Below, in pieces: positions 60,876 to 64,000 of a stretch of DNA of 64,000 nt. The position numbers were made by a program, and so were the translations under genes. The stretch comes from JAAYZB01 sp937958685 (lineage in GTDB: Bacteria > Bacillota_I > Bacilli_A > Izemoplasmatales > Hujiaoplasmataceae). The DNA lies in the NCBI GenBank assembly GCA_036824265.1, contig DAITAL010000004.1, positions 1 through 64,000 of the forward strand, read 5' to 3'. Under the pieces are notes generated by a model. That model saw only the letters and a program-made list of their open reading frames with translations, searched no databases and was not told the origin of the DNA. Every line of letters starts with the position of its first letter. The stretch's first letter is position 1.

Positions 60876-63067
60876 GCCTTACCCGCCTTTTCGATGCTGG
60901 GATGATCTTTCATCAAGACCTTGATGCCGGTTTCCTTGCCGAAGGCGATTGTTGCCTTGTCGCCGGAAATCGCTACAATTACACCATTTCCGAATGTCTT
61001 GTGGTTGATTCTGTCGCCCACCGCAAGACCCTGGTCGATCTTCTCGTACTCCGGCATCACATCAATTATAACACTATCCTGGCGCCGTTGTCTCGGGGTT
61101 TCATAAATGCCCGCCTTGGGCTTCGCGAGTCCCAGCCGTTCGAGACAGTTCTCGTTGATTTCCGCAAGGAATTGGGAGTCCGCGTTCTCCATCAGGTGCC
61201 CGTACATGTATCGTTGGCGGGCACTCGAAAGAACCGCCAGTTCCTTGGCCCTGGTAAGGGCGACATAGAACAGCCTCCGCTCCTCTTCGACATCGACGCG
61301 TTCTAGGAGACTCTGGCTGGATGGAAACAGATTCTGCTCGAGACAGGCGACAAAGACCACTCTGAACTCGGTCCCCTTGGCGCAATGCACGGTCATCAGG
61401 CTGACATACTCACTGTTTTCCACATAGTCGTCCGCTTCTTCCCGAAGGGCCATCTCAGTAAGGATCGTGACTAATTTCTCCCTGTTCGAAACTGACGGGT
61501 CGTAGTCCTTGATTTTTTCGAGCAGGACGGTTTTGAACTCTCGCAGGTTTTCGATCCGCTTCTCCGCTTCCAGTTTCTTCTCGATCGTCAAATCTTCTTT
61601 TTCGAGCATTTCCAGATATCCGGTTTCTTTGAGCAGGCGGTCGTAGGTCTTGAGAAGGTTGACTTCTTCCAGTTGTTTTTGGATCTCGACCAGCTGCATT
61701 TTCAGGTTGCGGAGCTTGGCAAGGGCGGTCTCGCCGACGCCGGTGATTTTGCCATCGATCACGTCGAGCAATTTCCAGTTGTTGCTTGCGGCCTCTTCCT
61801 TGATCCTTTCAAAAGACAGTCCGCCGATGCCTCTTTTCGGTTCGTTGTAGATCCTGGCAAAAGCGTGATCGTCGCCAAGGTCGACCAGCAATCGCAAATA
61901 GGCGACGATGTCTTTGATCTCTTTGCGTTTATAAAAAGAGACGTTGCCGATGACTTTGTGGGGAACGTTGTAGCGAAGCAGGATATCCTCGAAGCGGCGG
62001 CTCATCGCGTTGTTGCGGTATAGTATCGCAAAATCACGATAAGCATACCCATCCTTGAGCAGCGTCTTGATTTTGTTGTAGATATAGTAGGCTTCCTCTT
62101 CATCGTTCTGGGCGCGGAAGTGGATGACTTTATCTCCGGTTCCGAGTTCGCTGTACAAGTCCTTGGGAATGCGATTGCGGTTGTGCTTGATCACGGAGTT
62201 GGCGGCGTCGAGGATGTTGGTCCGGGACCGATAGTTCTGATTCAAGACCACCTTGTGGAAACCGGGAAAATCCTTCATGAATTTTCTGATGTTCTCGATG
62301 TTCGAGCCGCGAAAAGCGTAGATGCTTTGATCCTCGTCGCCGACGATGAAGAGGTTTTTCTGGGTTTTGGAAAGGAGGTATATCAATTCATACTGCAGAT
62401 CGTTGGTGTCCTGGAATTCGTCGACGAGGATGTAGCGGAAGCGTTCCTGATATCGAAACAGAACATCCGGAAACTCGCGGAACAGCCTCAAGACCAAAAC
62501 CAACAGATCCTGAAAATCGACGAGATTGTTCTTCTTCAGATAAGTGACATACGCGGGATAGATCTCGCGCATGACGGTGCTGATCGGCGGATACAGAAAG
62601 TTTAAGACTGATTCGTCCCCCTTGATCTTCTCGATCAGACCGGCAATGGCCTTCGGTGAGAAATGCTTGGGATCGTAGCCGTGATCTTTTAGAAGATTCT
62701 TGACGATGACCGCGCTGTCATCGTCGTCAATGATCTGGAAATTCTCCGCATAATCGAGATGATGGATCTCTTTTCTCAAGATCTTCGCGCCCATGGCGTG
62801 AAAGGTGGAGATCCAGATGCCCTTGAGCGGCAGGTCGATCAATTCGAAGATCCGGTTTCGCATTTCCTCAGCCGCCCTGTTCGTGAAGGTGATCGCCAGG
62901 ATGTTTTCCGCCGGAATGCCGACTTCTTCGATCAGATAGGCGATCCGGTTTGTCAATACCCGGGTCTTTCCCGAACCGGCGCCGGCGACGGCCATGATCG
63001 GGCCGGACACCTTCATGACGGCTTCGACCTGTTGGGGATTAAGTTGTTCGAGGATTGCCTTGCCCAT
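60872..63067 (-). CDS. pcrA: ATP-dependent DNA helicase PcrA/UvrD
   Basis: A 731-residue superfamily 1 helicase. Walker A AGAGSGKT (28-35), motif II VDEFQDTN, QNYRS, and the C-terminal motifs VSLMTVHCAKGTEF and RLFYVALTRAK are in order; the basic tail ends in a Tudor-like segment (GDRINHKTFGNGVIVAI). First gene of the pcrA-ligA-uvrA repair operon. Confidence 0.97.
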   Translation of the reverse strand: MGKAILEQLNPQQVEAVMKVSGPIMAVAGAGSGKTRVLTNRIAYLIEEVGIPAENILAITFTNRAAEEMRNRIFELIDLPLKGIWISTFHAMGAKILRKEIHHLDYAENFQIIDDDDSAVIVKNLLKDHGYDPKHFSPKAIAGLIEKIKGDESVLNFLYPPISTVMREIYPAYVTYLKKNNLVDFQDLLVLVLRLFREFPDVLFRYQERFRYILVDEFQDTNDLQYELIYLLSKTQKNLFIVGDEDQSIYAFRGSNIENIRKFMKDFPGFHKVVLNQNYRSRTNILDAANSVIKHNRNRIPKDLYSELGTGDKVIHFRAQNDEEEAYYIYNKIKTLLKDGYAYRDFAILYRNNAMSRRFEDILLRYNVPHKVIGNVSFYKRKEIKDIVAYLRLLVDLGDDHAFARIYNEPKRGIGGLSFERIKEEAASNNWKLLDVIDGKITGVGETALAKLRNLKMQLVEIQKQLEEVNLLKTYDRLLKETGYLEMLEKEDLTIEKKLEAEKRIENLREFKTVLLEKIKDYDPSVSNREKLVTILTEMALREEADDYVENSEYVSLMTVHCAKGTEFRVVFVACLEQNLFPSSQSLLERVDVEEERRLFYVALTRAKELAVLSSARQRYMYGHLMENADSQFLAEINENCLERLGLAKPKAGIYETPRQRRQDSVIIDVMPEYEKIDQGLAVGDRINHKTFGNGVIVAISGDKATIAFGKETGIKVLMKDHPSIEKAGKA

Positions 63068-63082
63068 ATGATCACCTACTAT

Positions 63083-63091
63083 ATTATACCA
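63083..63091 (-). promoter_or_regulatory. Extended -10 promoter of the pcrA-ligA-uvrA operon
   Basis: TGGTATAAT on the minus strand (perfect TATAAT at 63083-63088), 15 nt before the pcrA ATG, with TAGGTGAT between. The short distance implies a very short leader. No clear -35. Confidence 0.6.
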
Positions 63092-63126
63092 TGAATACCG
63101 CAGGTTAGATGATGGTATTTAGCGAG

Positions 63127-63151
63127 GAAAAAACCGGCTCGCAGCCGGTTT
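63127..63151 (-). terminator. Intrinsic terminator after the glnS transcript
   Basis: On the minus strand AAACCGGCT-GCG-AGCCGGTTT followed by T residues, overlapping the stop of the small membrane protein gene. Confidence 0.88.
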
Positions 63152-63399
63152 CATTTGTTTTCTTTTTTGATTTTGTCATCGATTATCATCCGCCTTATGC
63201 CGCAGGCGACCATCCCCCCGCCCAAGAGGGCGGCGACCGCAAATACGACCAAGAAGACGACTATCTGCCAAAGCGGGCGTTCGGAGGGACTCACCCAAGG
63301 CGAACCCGCCAACAACAGGATGTTGTGGACCGTGCCGATCAAGCCAACCACCGTGATGAGCAGATAGCCCAGGAGAAACAGGAGTTTGCGGATCATCAT
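63151..63399 (-). CDS. Small two-helix membrane protein coupled to glnS
   Basis: An 82-residue protein with two hydrophobic helices (about 4-30 and 44-70) and a basic C-terminal tail. No family recognised. Its ATG overlaps the glnS stop (ATGA) and it is followed at once by a terminator, so it is the last cistron of that transcript. Confidence 0.65.
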   Translation of the reverse strand: MMIRKLLFLLGYLLITVVGLIGTVHNILLLAGSPWVSPSERPLWQIVVFLVVFAVAALLGGGMVACGIRRMIIDDKIKKENK

Positions 63400-64000
63400 T
63401 TGAACCTGGACTTGAGTTCGACGATCCGGTTGAACACCAATTGACCGATGGAAGAAGCGTGATCAACGGCGTAATAACCGTTTCTGACAAACTGGAATTT
63501 GTCTCCTGGGCGGGCGTCCATCAGATGGTTTTCGACCATGCCGGTCACTTTCTTCCAAGAATTCGGATTCAGGCGCTCCAAGAGCGGCCGATCGGCATCG
63601 CTGTCGACGAGCAGCGGTTCAAACAGGTTGAAGGTCGCAGATATGGCGGTGTCGGCGCAGACGTAATGAATGGTGCCGTTCGGTTTTCTGTCCTTGAAGC
63701 CAGAGCCTGATTTTGTCAGGGGATCATAGGTGCATTCGATTTCCCGGATAAATCCTGTTTCATCACAGATGGCTTTGTCGCATCTGATGAAATAGGCGTT
63801 CATCAGTCTGACTTCCAGTCCGGGAGAGAGCCGCCGCCAATCCTTGTCGGGAATTTCGGGACTGAAGTCGGAACGTTCGATATAGAGGTGTCTGCCGAAG
63901 TGGAGTGTGCGTTCTCCCAGGTCTTCATTGTCGGGATTGTTGCGGGCGATGATCGTTTCGGGTTCATCGGCCAAATAATTGGTGATGGTGACTTTCAGGG
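63396..64000 (-). CDS. glnS: Glutaminyl-tRNA synthetase, C-terminal part (truncated by window edge)
   Basis: The frame stays open to the window end, so only the last ~200 residues are seen. They form the anticodon-binding beta-barrels of GlnRS: HLYIERSDFSPEIP, RRLSPGLEVRLMNAYFI, CTYDPLTKSGSG and the tail FQFVRNGYYAVD. Many Bacillota lack GlnRS and use the amidotransferase route, so its presence is taxonomically informative. Confidence 0.92.
   Translation of the reverse strand, partial: LKVTITNYLADEPETIIARNNPDNEDLGERTLHFGRHLYIERSDFSPEIPDKDWRRLSPGLEVRLMNAYFIRCDKAICDETGFIREIECTYDPLTKSGSGFKDRKPNGTIHYVCADTAISATFNLFEPLLVDSDADRPLLERLNPNSWKKVTGMVENHLMDARPGDKFQFVRNGYYAVDHASSIGQLVFNRIVELKSRFK

Noticed and set aside
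1..64000. Mollicute-type genetic code with TGA as tryptophan
   Set aside because: Many genes end in TGA within ATGA/GTGA overlaps at family-typical lengths, and tryptophans in conserved motifs are TGG.

Overview
The window reads as one chromosomal stretch of an anaerobic, amino-acid- and polysaccharide-fermenting bacterium of the Bacillota/Mycoplasmatota type. HPrK, WhiA, class III fructose-bisphosphatase, Tex, AGGAGG-type ribosome binding sites, consensus sigma-A promoters and lipoprotein sugar-binding components support this. TGA is used as a stop throughout (many ATGA and GTGA overlaps), so the code is standard. An affiliation near Izemoplasmatales, Haloplasmatales or Erysipelotrichia is a guess from gene content only. 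I see no rRNA, CRISPR array, intact insertion sequence or prophage.

Layout: (1) 167-9573, minus strand: nine tightly packed genes for adenosylcobalamin-dependent glutamate fermentation through 3-methylaspartate (mutS, mutL, mutE, mal), followed by a complete citrate-lyase-type gene set that in this setting should be citramalate lyase. (2) 9590-12300: a lower-GC patch with a surface gamma-glutamyltransferase-like lipoprotein and a block of nested inverted repeats; its right edge falls inside pduO. (3) 12203-21266, minus strand: an eleven-gene lysine-to-butyrate fermentation operon (maoC-like, atoD, atoA, kal, kce, kdd, kamA, kamB, kamD, kamE, pduO). It is preceded by a perfect consensus promoter and a lysine riboswitch whose P1 helix and terminator are mutually exclusive, which predicts that lysine switches the operon on. 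(4) 21553-31082: starch and maltodextrin use, with a surface pullulanase on the minus strand and, divergently, an ABC importer (binding protein plus two permeases), a lipoprotein amylase and a small starch-binding-like lipoprotein. (5) 31081-35371: fructose-bisphosphatase, a DUF819 membrane protein and a GNAT-like protein. (6) 35512-42407: a hexuronate operon (uxaE, PfkB kinase, gnd, SDR mannonate oxidoreductase, LarA-family protein, esterase). With no mannonate dehydratase but with a LarA-family enzyme and 6-phosphogluconate dehydrogenase, it suggests a route mannonate to gluconate to 6-phosphogluconate to ribulose-5-phosphate. (7) 42636-45618: RNA/DNA-modification-type genes and two tRNA-Ser genes. 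(8) 45675-64000: housekeeping genes (diguanylate cyclase, tex, acpS, whiA, trxB, lgt, hprK, uvrA, ligA, pcrA and the 3' end of glnS). The lgt gene has an unusual N-terminal lipoprotein-like domain.

How it fits together: both amino-acid fermentations need adenosylcobalamin, and the single adenosyltransferase gene (pduO) sits between them. Polysaccharide and uronate modules supply sugars; HPrK implies PTS-linked carbon control. Parts of the pathways that are missing from the window, and presumably encoded elsewhere, are mesaconase, butyryl-CoA dehydrogenase, kamC, the importer ATPase (malK/msmK), uronate isomerase and the nickel-pincer cofactor genes larB/C/E.
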